A stretch of 64,000 nucleotides of DNA from Bacteroides propionicigenes (GTDB lineage Bacteria; Bacteroidota; Bacteroidia; Bacteroidales; Bacteroidaceae): assembly GCF_018390535.1 (NCBI RefSeq), contig NZ_JAHBBW010000003.1, positions 1 through 64,000 of the forward strand, in the 5' to 3' direction. Positions 1-8,538 of the stretch are shown here, piece after piece. The number at the start of each line of letters is the position of its first letter. Position 1 is the first letter of the stretch. The position numbers and the translations under genes are program-made. Under the pieces are notes generated by a model. It was not told the origin of the DNA, did no database searches, and worked only from the letters and a program-made list of their open reading frames with translations.

Positions 1-102
<102 letters not shown>

Positions 103-106
103 GAAG

Positions 107-137
107 AAGCCTCCGTATCATCAGATACGGGGGCTTT
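107..137 (+). terminator. Intrinsic terminator of the rRNA operon
   Basis: A perfect or near-perfect hairpin, AAGCCTCCGTATC with GATACGGGGGCTT around a 4-nt loop, starts a few bases after the 5S gene and is followed by a short T-rich stretch. Confidence 0.85.
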
Positions 138-143
138 ATTCGT

Positions 144-175
144 TTTGGAAGATATTGCAATTTTTCGTATATTTG
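144..175 (+). promoter_or_regulatory. Bacteroides-type promoter for the Cys-rich lipoprotein
   Basis: TTTG at 144-147 and TATATTTG at 168-175, spaced 20 bp, match the Bacteroides -33/-7 consensus. The start codon of the small lipoprotein follows about 45 nt downstream. Confidence 0.75.
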
Positions 176-219
176 CTGCTGAATTGATTTTTTAATTAAT
201 ATTTAAAGCAAATTGAAGT

Positions 220-450
220 ATGAAAACTAAAGTTTTATTCGCTGCTGTGGCAGTGGCATTTTCTTTCGCTGTAGCATCATGTGGTAACAAAAAGGCTGAT
301 GCAAACTCAACTGGAGCTGATTCTTGCTGCGCTGCACAAACAGAACAAGTATGTGATTCTGTAAAGGCTTGCTGTCAGGCTGATTCTGCAGCTTGTCCGA
401 AAGCCGCTTGCGATAGCGCCAAGTGTGACAAACCTTGCGAAAAGAAGTAA
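220..450 (+). CDS. Small cysteine-rich lipoprotein, function unknown
   Basis: A 76-residue protein. Residues 1-20 form a signal peptide ending in a lipobox (A-V-A-S-C21), so the mature form is probably lipid-anchored at residue 21 as a chain of about 56 residues. That chain is rich in Cys, Ala, Lys and Asp, with ten Cys in all (21, 36, 37, 45, 51, 52, 59, 64, 69, 73), several in CC or CxxxxC arrangements. I recognise no family. The Cys pattern would suit metal binding or multiple disulfides, but this is inference. It is a single-gene unit with its own promoter (144-175) and terminator (482-513), next to an rRNA operon. Confidence 0.8.
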   Translation: MKTKVLFAAVAVAFSFAVASCGNKKADANSTGADSCCAAQTEQVCDSVKACCQADSAACPKAACDSAKCDKPCEKK

Positions 451-481
451 TTCAGAACTTGTATTAGACTGAATCATAAGG

Positions 482-513
482 AAAGGCATACTGTAAAGGT
501 ATGCCTTTTTTGT
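482..513 (+). terminator. Terminator after the Cys-rich lipoprotein
   Basis: AAAGGCATAC (482-491) pairs with GTATGCCTTT (499-508) across a 7-nt loop and is followed by a T-run. Confidence 0.9.
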
Positions 514-585
514 TATATATTAGAGTGATTAATAAGCTGTATCTTATAAAATGATATTATTTCGAATAAAAAAGTTACGAATTTG

Positions 586-616
586 TTTGTGTGATACGAA
601 ATAATCTATACCTTTG
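586..616 (+). promoter_or_regulatory. Promoter of the leu operon
   Basis: TTTG (586-589), a 19-bp spacer and TACCTTTG (609-616) match the Bacteroides vegetative consensus exactly. Transcription should begin near 622, about 20 nt before the leader ORF and 200 nt before leuA, leaving room for the attenuator. Confidence 0.85.
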
Positions 617-640
617 CAGTGTTAAAACAAAAAAGATAAG

Positions 641-724
641 ATGATTCAGAACTTTACATATATTCTACTGTGTGGTATTATTATTCTACTGGCAAAGTTT
701 AGTGGAAGTGAGTGCTGTGCATAA
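641..724 (+). CDS. Putative Ile/Leu-rich attenuator leader peptide
   Basis: A 27-codon ORF begins about 20 nt after the predicted transcription start. It contains Ile-Leu-Leu and, six residues later, Ile-Ile-Ile-Leu-Leu: five Ile and four Leu codons among the first 17. The ORF ends at 724, 26 nt before an intrinsic terminator that precedes leuA. The clustered control codons, the position just after a strong promoter and the downstream terminator are what a translating-ribosome attenuator of the leucine/isoleucine genes would show. The C-terminal codons (S-G-S-E-C-C-A) lie over the sequence able to pair with the terminator. The ORF is inferred from sequence only; a chance hydrophobic ORF is the alternative. 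Confidence 0.65.
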   Translation: MIQNFTYILLCGIIILLAKFSGSECCA

Positions 725-788
725 ATATATGTAAGATATAACAATATACTAAAGCCTTTTTCACTTCCTGGTGCGAAAGGCTTTTTTT
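704..788 (+). promoter_or_regulatory. Transcription attenuator upstream of leuA
   Basis: The terminator is AAAGCCTTTTTCAC (751-764), loop 765-770, GTGCGAAAGGCTTT (771-784), then T-residues. GGAAGTGA (704-711), inside the end of the leader ORF, is exactly complementary to TCACTTCC (761-768), which covers the upper 5' arm and loop. The two pairings exclude each other in part. The alternative helix is only 8 bp and leaves the lower terminator stem free, so the antiterminator is less certain than the terminator. Confidence 0.65.
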
Positions 789-820
789 ATGGAATATGAA
801 TTTATAAATATTATAAAGCG

Positions 821-2317
821 ATGAGTGATAAATTATTTATTTTCGACACAACGCTCCGCGATGGTGAGCAGGTTCCGGGATGCCAGTTGAATACTGTGGA
901 AAAGATTCAGGTGGCCAGACAACTGGAAGCACTGGGTGTGGATGTAATTGAAGCGGGATTCCCTATTTCAAGTCCGGGTGACTTTAATTCGGTGATTGAA
1001 ATTTCTAAAGCTGTGACGTGGCCTACGATTTGCGCTTTGACACGTGCCGTACAGAAAGATATTGATGTTGCAGCGGAAGCCTTGCAGTTTGCCAAACATA
1101 AGCGTATTCATACGGGTATCGGTACTTCCGATTCGCATATCAAATACAAATTCAACTCCAATCGTGAGGAGATTATTGAGCGTGCGGTAGCAGCTGTAAA
1201 GTATGCCCGTCGTTATGTAGAGGATGTTGAATTCTATGCCGAAGATGCCGGACGTACGGATAACGAATATTTGGCCCGTGTAGTGGAAGCTGTTATCAAG
1301 GCGGGCGCTACGGTAGTTAATATTCCCGATACCACCGGGTACTGCCTTCCTGCCGAGTATGGGGCGAAGATAAAGTATCTGATGGAACATGTGGACGGCA
1401 TTCATAATGCTATCATTTCCACCCATTGCCACAATGATTTGGGTATGGCTACCGCCAACACAATGGCAGGCGTGCTGAATGGAGCCCGTCAGGTGGAAGT
1501 TACAATCAATGGTATCGGTGAACGTGCCGGAAATACTTCGCTCGAAGAGGTGGCGATGATTATCAAATGCCATAAGGATATTGACATTGAAACCAATATC
1601 AATACACAGAAGATTTATCCTACCAGCCGAATGGTGTCCAGTTTGATGAATATGCCGGTGCAGCCTAACAAGGCAATTGTAGGTCGCAATGCTTTTGCCC
1701 ATTCGTCGGGCATTCATCAGGACGGTGTATTGAAGAATGTGCAGACTTACGAGATTATTGACCCGCATGATGTGGGTATTGATGATAATTCTATCGTACT
1801 GACTGCCCGCAGCGGACGTGCTGCTTTGAAGAACCGTTTGCAGGTATTAGGCGTATCTTTGGACCAACAGAAACTGGATAAGATTTACGAGGAGTTCCTG
1901 AAACTTGCTGACAAGAAGAAAGACATTAACGATGATGATATTCTGGTACTGGCAGGTGCGAACCGTTCGCAGAATCATCGTATCAAACTGGAATACTTGC
2001 AGGTGACAAGCGGTGTAGGTGTCCGTTCCGTTGCCAGCCTGGGGCTGAACATTTCGGGTGAAAAGTTTGAAGCGGCTGCCAGCGGGAATGGTCCGGTAGA
2101 TGCTGCAATCAAGGCTTTGAAGAAGATTATAGACCGCCATATGACGCTGAAGGAGTTTACCATTCAGGCCATTAGCAAAGGAAGTGATGATATGGGTAAG
2201 GTACATATGCAGGTGGAATATGATAACTGTATCTACTACGGCTTCGGCGCCAATACGGATATTATAGCCGCATCGGTGGAAGCGTATATAGACTGCATCA
2301 ATAAATTCAAGATGTAA
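821..2317 (+). CDS. leuA: 2-isopropylmalate synthase
   Basis: Condenses acetyl-CoA with 2-oxoisovalerate, the committed step of leucine synthesis, in the cytoplasm. The 498-residue protein has the usual length: a TIM-barrel catalytic domain starting with D-T-T-L-R-D-G-E-Q near residue 9, the metal-binding H-C-H-N-D-L-G motif near residue 202, and a C-terminal regulatory domain from about residue 390 that in this family binds leucine for feedback inhibition. It is first in the leuACD-cimA-leuB operon and lies 33 nt behind the attenuator terminator. A second, related synthase (cimA) sits four genes down; this one has the LeuA-type signature (G-E-Q-V-P-G) and LeuA length. Confidence 0.96.
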   Translation: MSDKLFIFDTTLRDGEQVPGCQLNTVEKIQVARQLEALGVDVIEAGFPISSPGDFNSVIEISKAVTWPTICALTRAVQKDIDVAAEALQFAKHKRIHTGIGTSDSHIKYKFNSNREEIIERAVAAVKYARRYVEDVEFYAEDAGRTDNEYLARVVEAVIKAGATVVNIPDTTGYCLPAEYGAKIKYLMEHVDGIHNAIISTHCHNDLGMATANTMAGVLNGARQVEVTINGIGERAGNTSLEEVAMIIKCHKDIDIETNINTQKIYPTSRMVSSLMNMPVQPNKAIVGRNAFAHSSGIHQDGVLKNVQTYEIIDPHDVGIDDNSIVLTARSGRAALKNRLQVLGVSLDQQKLDKIYEEFLKLADKKKDINDDDILVLAGANRSQNHRIKLEYLQVTSGVGVRSVASLGLNISGEKFEAAASGNGPVDAAIKALKKIIDRHMTLKEFTIQAISKGSDDMGKVHMQVEYDNCIYYGFGANTDIIAASVEAYIDCINKFKM

Positions 2318-2378
2318 TATTATAAACCATACCTTATAAATTCATAAATCATAAATTGTAAATTACAACTCGTTTCTG

Positions 2379-3776
2379 ATGAATACATTATTTGATAAAA
2401 TTTGGGATGCCCACGTTGTGCAGAAGGTTGAAGACGGCCCTACACAACTTTACATAGACAGGCTTTATTGCCATGAAGTAACCAGCCCGCAGGCTTTTGC
2501 CGGATTGCGTGCAAGGGGAATTAAGTGTTTCCGTCCGGAAAAGATATTTTGTATGCCCGACCATAATACGCCGACGCACGATCAGGACAAGCCTATTGAG
2601 GACCCTGTTTCGAAGACACAGGTGGATACGCTTGCCAAGAATGCGGAAGACTTCGGTCTGGAGCACTTCGGCATGATGGACAAGAAGAACGGTATTATCC
2701 ATGTGGTAGGCCCGGAACGCGGACTGACCTTGCCGGGAATGACAATTGTATGCGGTGACTCGCATACTTCTACCCATGGCGCAATGGGTGCGGTGGCTTT
2801 CGGTATCGGTACGAGCGAAGTAGAGATGGTGATGGCTTCGCAATGTATTCTTCAAACCCGTCCCAAAACGATGCGCATTACGGTAGACGGCAGATTGGGT
2901 AAGGGAGTGACAGCCAAAGATTTGGCGCTCTATATGATGTCCAAAATGACTACCAGCGGCGCTACGGGTTACTTTGTAGAGTATGCCGGAGAGGCAGTGT
3001 GCAGTCTGTCCATGGAAGGACGCCTCACTCTGTGCAACCTCAGTATAGAAATGGGTGCGCGCGGCGGTATGGTTGCCCCGGATGAAACTACTTTCGAGTA
3101 TATCAAAGGACGTGAGTATGCCCCGAAAGGTGAAGAGTGGGATAAGGCGCTGGCATACTGGAAAACGTTGAAAAGCGATGCAGATGCCGTATTCGACAAG
3201 GAAGTGCGTTTTGATGCCGCTGATATTGAGCCGATGGTTACCTACGGAACCAATCCGGGCATGGGTATGGGCATCACGCAGCATATCCCCGTTACCGAGG
3301 GTATGGGCGAAGCTGCCAAAGCGTCTTTTATGAAGTCTATGGACTATATGGGTTTCCGGCCGGGTGAGCCATTGCTGGGTAAAAAGATAGATTATGTGTT
3401 CCTGGGTGCTTGTACCAACGGCCGTATCGAGGACTTCCGTGCATTTGCCTCTATCGTGAAAGGCCGAAAGAAAGCTGCGGATGTAGTGGCATGGTTGGTT
3501 CCCGGTTCGTGGATGGTAGATGCGCAGATACGTGAGGAAGGTTTGGACAAGGTGCTGGAAGAGGCGGGATTCGCTATCCGTCAGCCGGGATGTTCGGCTT
3601 GCTTGGCGATGAATGATGATAAAGTGCCTGCCGGAAAGTATGCGGTGTCTACCAGTAACCGTAATTTTGAAGGACGGCAGGGACCGGGTGCACGCACTTT
3701 GCTTGCCAGTCCGCTGGTGGCTGCTGCGGCGGCGGTGACAGGGGTGATTACAGACCCGAGGGAGTTTATTAAATGA
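2379..3776 (+). CDS. leuC: 3-isopropylmalate dehydratase large subunit
   Basis: Aconitase-family subunit that, with LeuD, isomerises 2- to 3-isopropylmalate; the same enzyme can act on citramalate in the CimA route to isoleucine. The 465 residues match the family. Cluster-ligand cysteines for the [4Fe-4S] centre are visible in the G-A-C-T-N-G-R motif and the G-C-S-A-C-L motif near the C-terminus, and [11 protein letters not shown] is the typical N-terminal active-site segment. It follows leuA after an AT-rich gap of about 60 bp and precedes leuD by 28 bp. Confidence 0.97.
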   Translation: MNTLFDKIWDAHVVQKVEDGPTQLYIDRLYCHEVTSPQAFAGLRARGIKCFRPEKIFCMPDHNTPTHDQDKPIEDPVSKTQVDTLAKNAEDFGLEHFGMMDKKNGIIHVVGPERGLTLPGMTIVCGDSHTSTHGAMGAVAFGIGTSEVEMVMASQCILQTRPKTMRITVDGRLGKGVTAKDLALYMMSKMTTSGATGYFVEYAGEAVCSLSMEGRLTLCNLSIEMGARGGMVAPDETTFEYIKGREYAPKGEEWDKALAYWKTLKSDADAVFDKEVRFDAADIEPMVTYGTNPGMGMGITQHIPVTEGMGEAAKASFMKSMDYMGFRPGEPLLGKKIDYVFLGACTNGRIEDFRAFASIVKGRKKAADVVAWLVPGSWMVDAQIREEGLDKVLEEAGFAIRQPGCSACLAMNDDKVPAGKYAVSTSNRNFEGRQGPGARTLLASPLVAAAAAVTGVITDPREFIK

Positions 3777-3804
3777 AGAATGAAGAACGAAGAATGAAGA
3801 AACA

Positions 3805-4398
3805 ATGAAACAGAAATTCAATATCATCAACAGCACTTGCGTACCTCTTCCGTTGGAGAATGTAGATACCGACCAGATAATTCCTGCGCGTTTCCTGAAA
3901 GCCACTACCAAAGAAGGTTTCGGTGAGAACTTGTTTCGCGATTGGCGGTATGACAAGCAAGGCAACAAAATAGAATCTTTCGTACTGAATGACCCTACTT
4001 ACGGCGGACAAATCCTTGTAGCCGGAAAGAACTTCGGCTCGGGAAGCAGCCGTGAACACGCAGCTTGGGCCATTGCCGATTATGGTTTCCGTGTGGTGGT
4101 AAGCAGCTTTTTTGCGGATATCCATAAGAATAACGAACTGAACAATTTCGTGCTTCCCGTAGTGGTGAGCGAACCGTTTCTGAAGGAACTTTTCGATTCG
4201 GTTTTTGCCGACCCGAAGACGGAAGTGGAAGTAAACCTGCCCGGACAGACCATCACCAACAAAGCGACAGGCAAGAGCGAGCATTTTGAAATCAACGCCT
4301 ATAAGAAACATTGCCTGATGAACGGTTTGGACGATATAGATTTCCTCGTAGAGAATAAAGACAAGATAGAATCCTGGGAGAAGAAACATGAAGCATAA
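3805..4398 (+). CDS. leuD: 3-isopropylmalate dehydratase small subunit
   Basis: The swivel domain partner of LeuC, 197 residues, of normal length. The diagnostic loop G-S-G-S-S-R-E-H-A lies near residue 73. The spacer from leuC is made of AATGAAGAA-type repeats that recur at 14109-14197. The gene overlaps the start of cimA by 11 bp, which indicates translational coupling of the last leucine step here with the isoleucine-directed enzyme. Confidence 0.97.
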   Translation: MKQKFNIINSTCVPLPLENVDTDQIIPARFLKATTKEGFGENLFRDWRYDKQGNKIESFVLNDPTYGGQILVAGKNFGSGSSREHAAWAIADYGFRVVVSSFFADIHKNNELNNFVLPVVVSEPFLKELFDSVFADPKTEVEVNLPGQTITNKATGKSEHFEINAYKKHCLMNGLDDIDFLVENKDKIESWEKKHEA

Positions 4399-5935
4399 TC
4401 ATCCGAAGATAGAAATCATGGACACCACGCTCCGCGACGGCGAACAGACCAGCGGAGTCTCTTTCGTGCCCCATGAGAAGCTGATGATAGCCCGTTTGTT
4501 GCTTGAAGACTTGAAAGTGGATAGGGTGGAAGTCGCTTCCGCGCGGGTATCCGAAGGAGAGTTTGATGCGGTGAAAATGATATGCGACTGGGCGGCCCGC
4601 CGTAATATGTTGCCGAGGGTGGAAGTGCTCGGCTTCGTAGACGGGCATACGTCGGTAGACTGGATACACGCTACCGGTTGCCGCGTCATCAACCTGTTGT
4701 GCAAAGGCTCCTTGAAGCATTGCTCCTGCCAGTTGAAGAAGTCGCCCGAAGAGCATATCGAGGATATTCTGGCAGTGGTGAACTACGCGAATGTGCAGGA
4801 CATGGAAGTGAACATCTATCTGGAAGACTGGAGCAACGGTATGAAAGATTCGCCCGAATACGTCTTTCAGCTAATGGACGCATTGATTCAGACCAACATA
4901 AAGCGGTATATGCTGCCCGACACATTGGGCGTGCTGAACCCGTTGCAAGTCATTGAGTTCATGCGGAAAATGGTGAAACGCTATCCGCACGCGCATTTCG
5001 ACTTCCATGCGCACAATGATTACGACCTCGCGGTGAGCAACGTGCTGGCAGCCGTGTTGAGTGGCTGTAAGGGTTTGCACACCACCATTAACGGTTTGGG
5101 CGAGCGTGCCGGGAATGCCCCTCTTGCCAGTGTGCAGGCCATCTTGAAAGACCATTTCAGCGCTATCACCAATATCGACGAGAGCCGCCTCAATGATGTG
5201 AGCCGTGTGGTAGAGTCCTATTCGGGCATCGTTATCCCTGCCAACAAGCCGATTGTGGGCGAAAACGTGTTTACGCAAGTGGCGGGCGTGCATGCCGACG
5301 GGGATAATAAGAGTAACTTATACTGCAACGACCTCTTGCCCGAACGTTTCGGCCGCAAGCGGGAGTATGCCTTGGGCAAGAACAGCGGCAAGGCGAATAT
5401 CCGCAAGAATCTGGAAGACTTGGGGCTGGACTTGGACGAGGATTCCATGCGCAAGGTTACCGAACGCATCATCGAACTGGGTGATAAAAAGGAACTGGTG
5501 ACGCAGGAAGATTTGCCGTACATCGTTTCCGACGTCTTGAAGCACGGAGTTATGGACGAGCGGGTAAACCTGAAAAGCTACATCGTGAACCTTGCCTACG
5601 GACTGAAGCCAATGGCTACGTTGAAAATAGAAATCAACGGCAAAGAGTATGAGGAGAGTTCCAGCGGTGACGGTCAGTACGATGCCTTTGTGCGTGCGCT
5701 GCGCAAGATATACAAGGTGACTTTGGGACGCAAATTCCCGATGCTGACGAATTACGCAGTGACTATCCCCCCCGGCGGACGTACCGATGCTTTTGTGCAG
5801 ACGGTAATTACATGGACGTTTGAAGACAAGGTGTTCCGCACCCGCGGACTGGATGCCGACCAGACGGAAGCTGCCATCAAGGCCACGGTGAAGATGCTGA
5901 ATATAATAGAAGCCGAATATGAAAAGATGAGCTAA
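4388..5935 (+). CDS. cimA: (R)-citramalate synthase (LeuA-like)
   Basis: A 515-residue LeuA-family enzyme with [12 protein letters not shown] at the N-terminus, an H-A-H-N-D-Y-D-L-A metal motif near residue 210 and a C-terminal LeuA regulatory domain. The T-S-G signature (instead of the V-P-G of leuA here) and the greater length fit the citramalate synthase group, which joins pyruvate and acetyl-CoA to start a threonine-independent route to 2-oxobutyrate and isoleucine. LeuC, LeuD and LeuB in the same operon would carry out the following steps. The start lies inside leuD. A homocitrate- or second isopropylmalate-synthase role cannot be excluded from sequence alone. Confidence 0.85.
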   Translation: MKHNHPKIEIMDTTLRDGEQTSGVSFVPHEKLMIARLLLEDLKVDRVEVASARVSEGEFDAVKMICDWAARRNMLPRVEVLGFVDGHTSVDWIHATGCRVINLLCKGSLKHCSCQLKKSPEEHIEDILAVVNYANVQDMEVNIYLEDWSNGMKDSPEYVFQLMDALIQTNIKRYMLPDTLGVLNPLQVIEFMRKMVKRYPHAHFDFHAHNDYDLAVSNVLAAVLSGCKGLHTTINGLGERAGNAPLASVQAILKDHFSAITNIDESRLNDVSRVVESYSGIVIPANKPIVGENVFTQVAGVHADGDNKSNLYCNDLLPERFGRKREYALGKNSGKANIRKNLEDLGLDLDEDSMRKVTERIIELGDKKELVTQEDLPYIVSDVLKHGVMDERVNLKSYIVNLAYGLKPMATLKIEINGKEYEESSSGDGQYDAFVRALRKIYKVTLGRKFPMLTNYAVTIPPGGRTDAFVQTVITWTFEDKVFRTRGLDADQTEAAIKATVKMLNIIEAEYEKMS

Positions 5936-5992
5936 GCGGCTGTCTGAAAGAGATAAAAGAACAAAATAAAGGAATACTTAATAAAGAAAACA

Positions 5993-7051
5993 ATGGACTT
6001 TAAAATTGCAGTATTGGCCGGTGACGGTATCGGCCCCGAAATATCCGCAGTAGGTGTGGACGTAATGACCGCCGTTTGTGAGAAGTTCGGTCACAAGGTG
6101 AACTATGAATATGCTGTCTGCGGTGCGGACGCTATCGACAAAGTGGGAGACCCGTTTCCCGAAGCTACCTATCAGGCTTGCAAAAATGCCGATGCAGTGT
6201 TGTTCTCGGCAGTAGGCGACCCGAAATTCGACAATGACCCCACCGCAAAGGTGCGCCCGGAACAAGGGTTGCTGGCTATGCGCAAGAAGTTAGGATTGTT
6301 TGCCAACATCCGTCCCGTGCAAACCTTTAAGTGCCTCTTGCACAAGTCTCCGCTTCGTGCCGAATTGGTGGACGGAGCCGATTTCCTCTGCATCCGCGAA
6401 CTGACAGGCGGCATGTACTTCGGCGAGAAGTATCAGGACAACGACAAGGCTTACGACACCAATATGTACACCCGCCCGGAGATTGAACGCATCCTGAAAG
6501 TAGGCTTTGAGTATGCCATGAAGCGCAACAAGCACCTTACGGTCGTAGACAAGGCGAATGTGCTTGCTTCTTCGCGCCTGTGGAGGCAGATTGCGCAGGA
6601 AATGGCTCCGGACTATCCGGAAGTCACCACCGACTATATGTATGTGGACAACGCCGCCATGCGTATGATTCAAGAACCGAAGTTCTTCGATGTGATGGTG
6701 ACGGAGAACACCTTCGGCGATATCCTGACCGATGAAGGCTCCTGCATCAGCGGTTCCATGGGCTTGCTCCCTTCGGCTTCCACCGGCGAAAGCACCCCGG
6801 TATTCGAGCCTATTCACGGATCATGGCCGCAGGCTAAGGGCTTGAACATAGCCAACCCGCTGGCGCAGATTCTTTCCGTAGCCATGCTGTTTGAGTACTT
6901 CGGCCTGAAAGAAGAAGGCGCGCTTATCCGCAAGGCGGTAGACGCTTCTCTCGACGCCAACGTCCGTACCCCGGAAATTCAGGTGGAAGGCAGCGGCAAA
7001 TACGGCACGAAAGAGGTAGGTGCGTGGATTGTGGACTACATCAAACACTAA
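5993..7051 (+). CDS. leuB: 3-isopropylmalate dehydrogenase
   Basis: NAD-dependent oxidative decarboxylation of 3-isopropylmalate, and of methylmalate in the citramalate route. The 352 residues show the family features: A-G-D-G-I-G-P-E-I at the N-terminus, the [10 protein letters not shown] substrate loop, and the F-E-P-I-H-G-S-W nucleotide-binding segment. It is the last gene of the operon. No terminator is evident before the cysK promoter at 7090, so some read-through into cysK is possible. Confidence 0.97.
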   Translation: MDFKIAVLAGDGIGPEISAVGVDVMTAVCEKFGHKVNYEYAVCGADAIDKVGDPFPEATYQACKNADAVLFSAVGDPKFDNDPTAKVRPEQGLLAMRKKLGLFANIRPVQTFKCLLHKSPLRAELVDGADFLCIRELTGGMYFGEKYQDNDKAYDTNMYTRPEIERILKVGFEYAMKRNKHLTVVDKANVLASSRLWRQIAQEMAPDYPEVTTDYMYVDNAAMRMIQEPKFFDVMVTENTFGDILTDEGSCISGSMGLLPSASTGESTPVFEPIHGSWPQAKGLNIANPLAQILSVAMLFEYFGLKEEGALIRKAVDASLDANVRTPEIQVEGSGKYGTKEVGAWIVDYIKH

Positions 7052-7089
7052 TCTTTATTAAGGAAAGAAAGGGCGAAACGTTTTTTTCC

Positions 7090-7097
7090 TACCTTTG
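7090..7097 (+). promoter_or_regulatory. -7 element of a cysK promoter
   Basis: TACCTTTG is an exact Bacteroides -7 box. No good TTTG lies at the expected distance upstream, so this rests on the -7 box alone. It is followed by an 80-nt leader with a possible hairpin (GAGGAGATG near 7100 and again CTCCTC near 7161). Confidence 0.55.
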
Positions 7098-7183
7098 CGA
7101 GGAGATGCCTCAAAAGTATGATACATTTATCTGTGATAATGATTTTACTTTTGATGTATCTCCTCGTTTTATAAGTAATGATT

Positions 7184-8134
7184 ATGGCAAAAATAGCAAA
7201 GAACTTGACGGAACTTATCGGCGGCACACCGTTGATGAAGTTGGCAGGATACAGTGGAAAGTACGGACTGCAACAGGATATAGTTGCCAAACTGGAGTCG
7301 TTCAACCCGGCAGGCAGTGTAAAAGACCGCGTAGGACTGGCAATGATTGAAGATGCCGAAGCGCGCGGAGCGTTGAAGCCCGGCGCCACTATTATAGAAC
7401 CTACCAGCGGCAATACGGGGGTGGGACTGGCAATGGTGGCTACCATCAAAGGCTATCATCTGATACTGACCATGCCCGAAACAATGAGCATCGAACGCCG
7501 TAACCTGTTGAAAGCCCTCGGAGCGGAAATCGTGCTGACGGACGGGCTGGCGGGTATGGCGGGTTCTATCGCCAAGGCGCAGGAGTTGAGAGATAAGATA
7601 CCCGGCGCCGTAATTCTGCAACAGTTTGAGAATCCTTCCAATGCCCGGATACACGAACTGACTACGGGCGAGGAAATCTGGACGGACACGGACGGACAGG
7701 TGGACGTGTTTGTGGCGGGAGTGGGTACGGGCGGTACGATTTGCGGTGTAGCCCGCGCTCTGAAGAAGCATAATCCAAATGTTTATATCGTGGCTGTCGA
7801 GCCTGCGTCGTCTCCTGTGCTTGAGGGGGGAGAGGATGCTCCGCACCGCATACAGGGCATCGGGGCAAACTTTATTCCGGCTCTTTATGACGCTTCGGTA
7901 GTGGATGAGGTGATTCCTGTGCCGGATGATGAAGCCATTCGTGCCGGACGCGAGCTGGCATCTACTGAGGGACTGCTGGCGGGAATATCTTCCGGTGCGG
8001 CTGTTTATGCAGCCCGTTTACTGGCAAAGCGTCCCGAATTTGCAAACAAAATGATAGTTGCCTTGTTGCCTGATACAGGGGAGAGGTACCTCTCAACGGA
8101 ATTGTTTGCTTTTGATACCTATCCTTTGGAGTAA
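7184..8134 (+). CDS. cysK: Cysteine synthase A (O-acetylserine sulfhydrylase)
   Basis: PLP enzyme making cysteine from O-acetylserine and sulfide. The PLP lysine lies in N-P-A-G-S-V-K-D-R near residue 42, the substrate loop is T-S-G-N-T-G, and the phosphate-binding loop is G-T-G-G-T. The 316 residues match the family. An ATG two codons upstream (7178) is also in frame; I prefer 7184 because the family usually begins M-A-K-I. The gene sits directly downstream of the leu operon with its own -7 box, and a 22-bp-period array starts 33 nt after its stop. Confidence 0.93.
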   Translation: MAKIAKNLTELIGGTPLMKLAGYSGKYGLQQDIVAKLESFNPAGSVKDRVGLAMIEDAEARGALKPGATIIEPTSGNTGVGLAMVATIKGYHLILTMPETMSIERRNLLKALGAEIVLTDGLAGMAGSIAKAQELRDKIPGAVILQQFENPSNARIHELTTGEEIWTDTDGQVDVFVAGVGTGGTICGVARALKKHNPNVYIVAVEPASSPVLEGGEDAPHRIQGIGANFIPALYDASVVDEVIPVPDDEAIRAGRELASTEGLLAGISSGAAVYAARLLAKRPEFANKMIVALLPDTGERYLSTELFAFDTYPLE

Positions 8135-8166
8135 TGCCGGGGGAAAACTCCCGTTTTAGCGGCGGG

Positions 8167-8232
8167 TATTGTTCGTACCAACACTTGGTATTCCTCGTAC
8201 CAATCGTTGGTATTTTTTGTACTAACGTTTGA
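8167..8232. repeat. Three tandem 22-bp units (array A) downstream of cysK
   Basis: Units at 8167-8188, 8189-8210 and 8211-8232 align without gaps: each begins TATT, carries GTACCAA (third: GTACTAA) and ends in TTGG or TTGA. The first two units contain TACCAA and TTGGTA as a short palindrome; the second (8198-8212) is followed by six T, so it could double as the cysK terminator. The third unit is partly decayed. Confidence 0.85.
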
Positions 8233-8261
8233 AACCGGTTTAGGTAAATGGTGAAAATTAG

Positions 8262-8366
8262 TCAAGACTATCTGTCATTCAGAGCGTAGCGAAGAATCTA
8301 CTCTCTTCTTGGCATATATGTAGGGAAGAGATTCTTCGCTACGCTCTGAATGACAGATAGTCTTGA
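8262..8366. repeat. Large REP-like palindrome with perfect 38-bp arms
   Basis: Arms 8262-8299 and 8329-8366 are exact reverse complements, built on TGTCATTCAGAGCGTAGCG, with a 29-nt loop that pairs partially further. The same family recurs at 27997-28108 and 32162-32243. It would form a very stable RNA hairpin in either direction. Confidence 0.9.
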
Positions 8367-8405
8367 TATAAACTAAATCTCAACACTTGTTTATTTACTT
8401 ACCTT

Positions 8406-8538
8406 ATAAATATAGCATAACAAGTACAAAGGAACTGAATAAATATAGCATAACAAAAACAAAGGAAACTGAATAAATATAGTATAACGAGTATGAGAAA
8501 GCCGAATAAATATAACATAACAAGTACAAAGAAGCTAA
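8406..8538 (+). repeat. Four tandem 33/34-bp repeats running into the TPR gene
   Basis: Units at 8406-8438, 8439-8472, 8473-8505 and 8506-8538 each begin ATAAATATA followed by CATAAC or TATAAC. The third unit differs from the rest where it reads GTATGAG instead of GTACAAAG; that change creates the ATG taken as the start of the downstream gene. The fourth unit is inside the reading frame. Confidence 0.88.

Noticed and set aside
8262..8366. Insertion sequence or MITE
   Set aside because: The element has no coding capacity, no identifiable target-site duplication and no terminal inverted repeats of a transposase family; REP-like palindrome is the simpler call.
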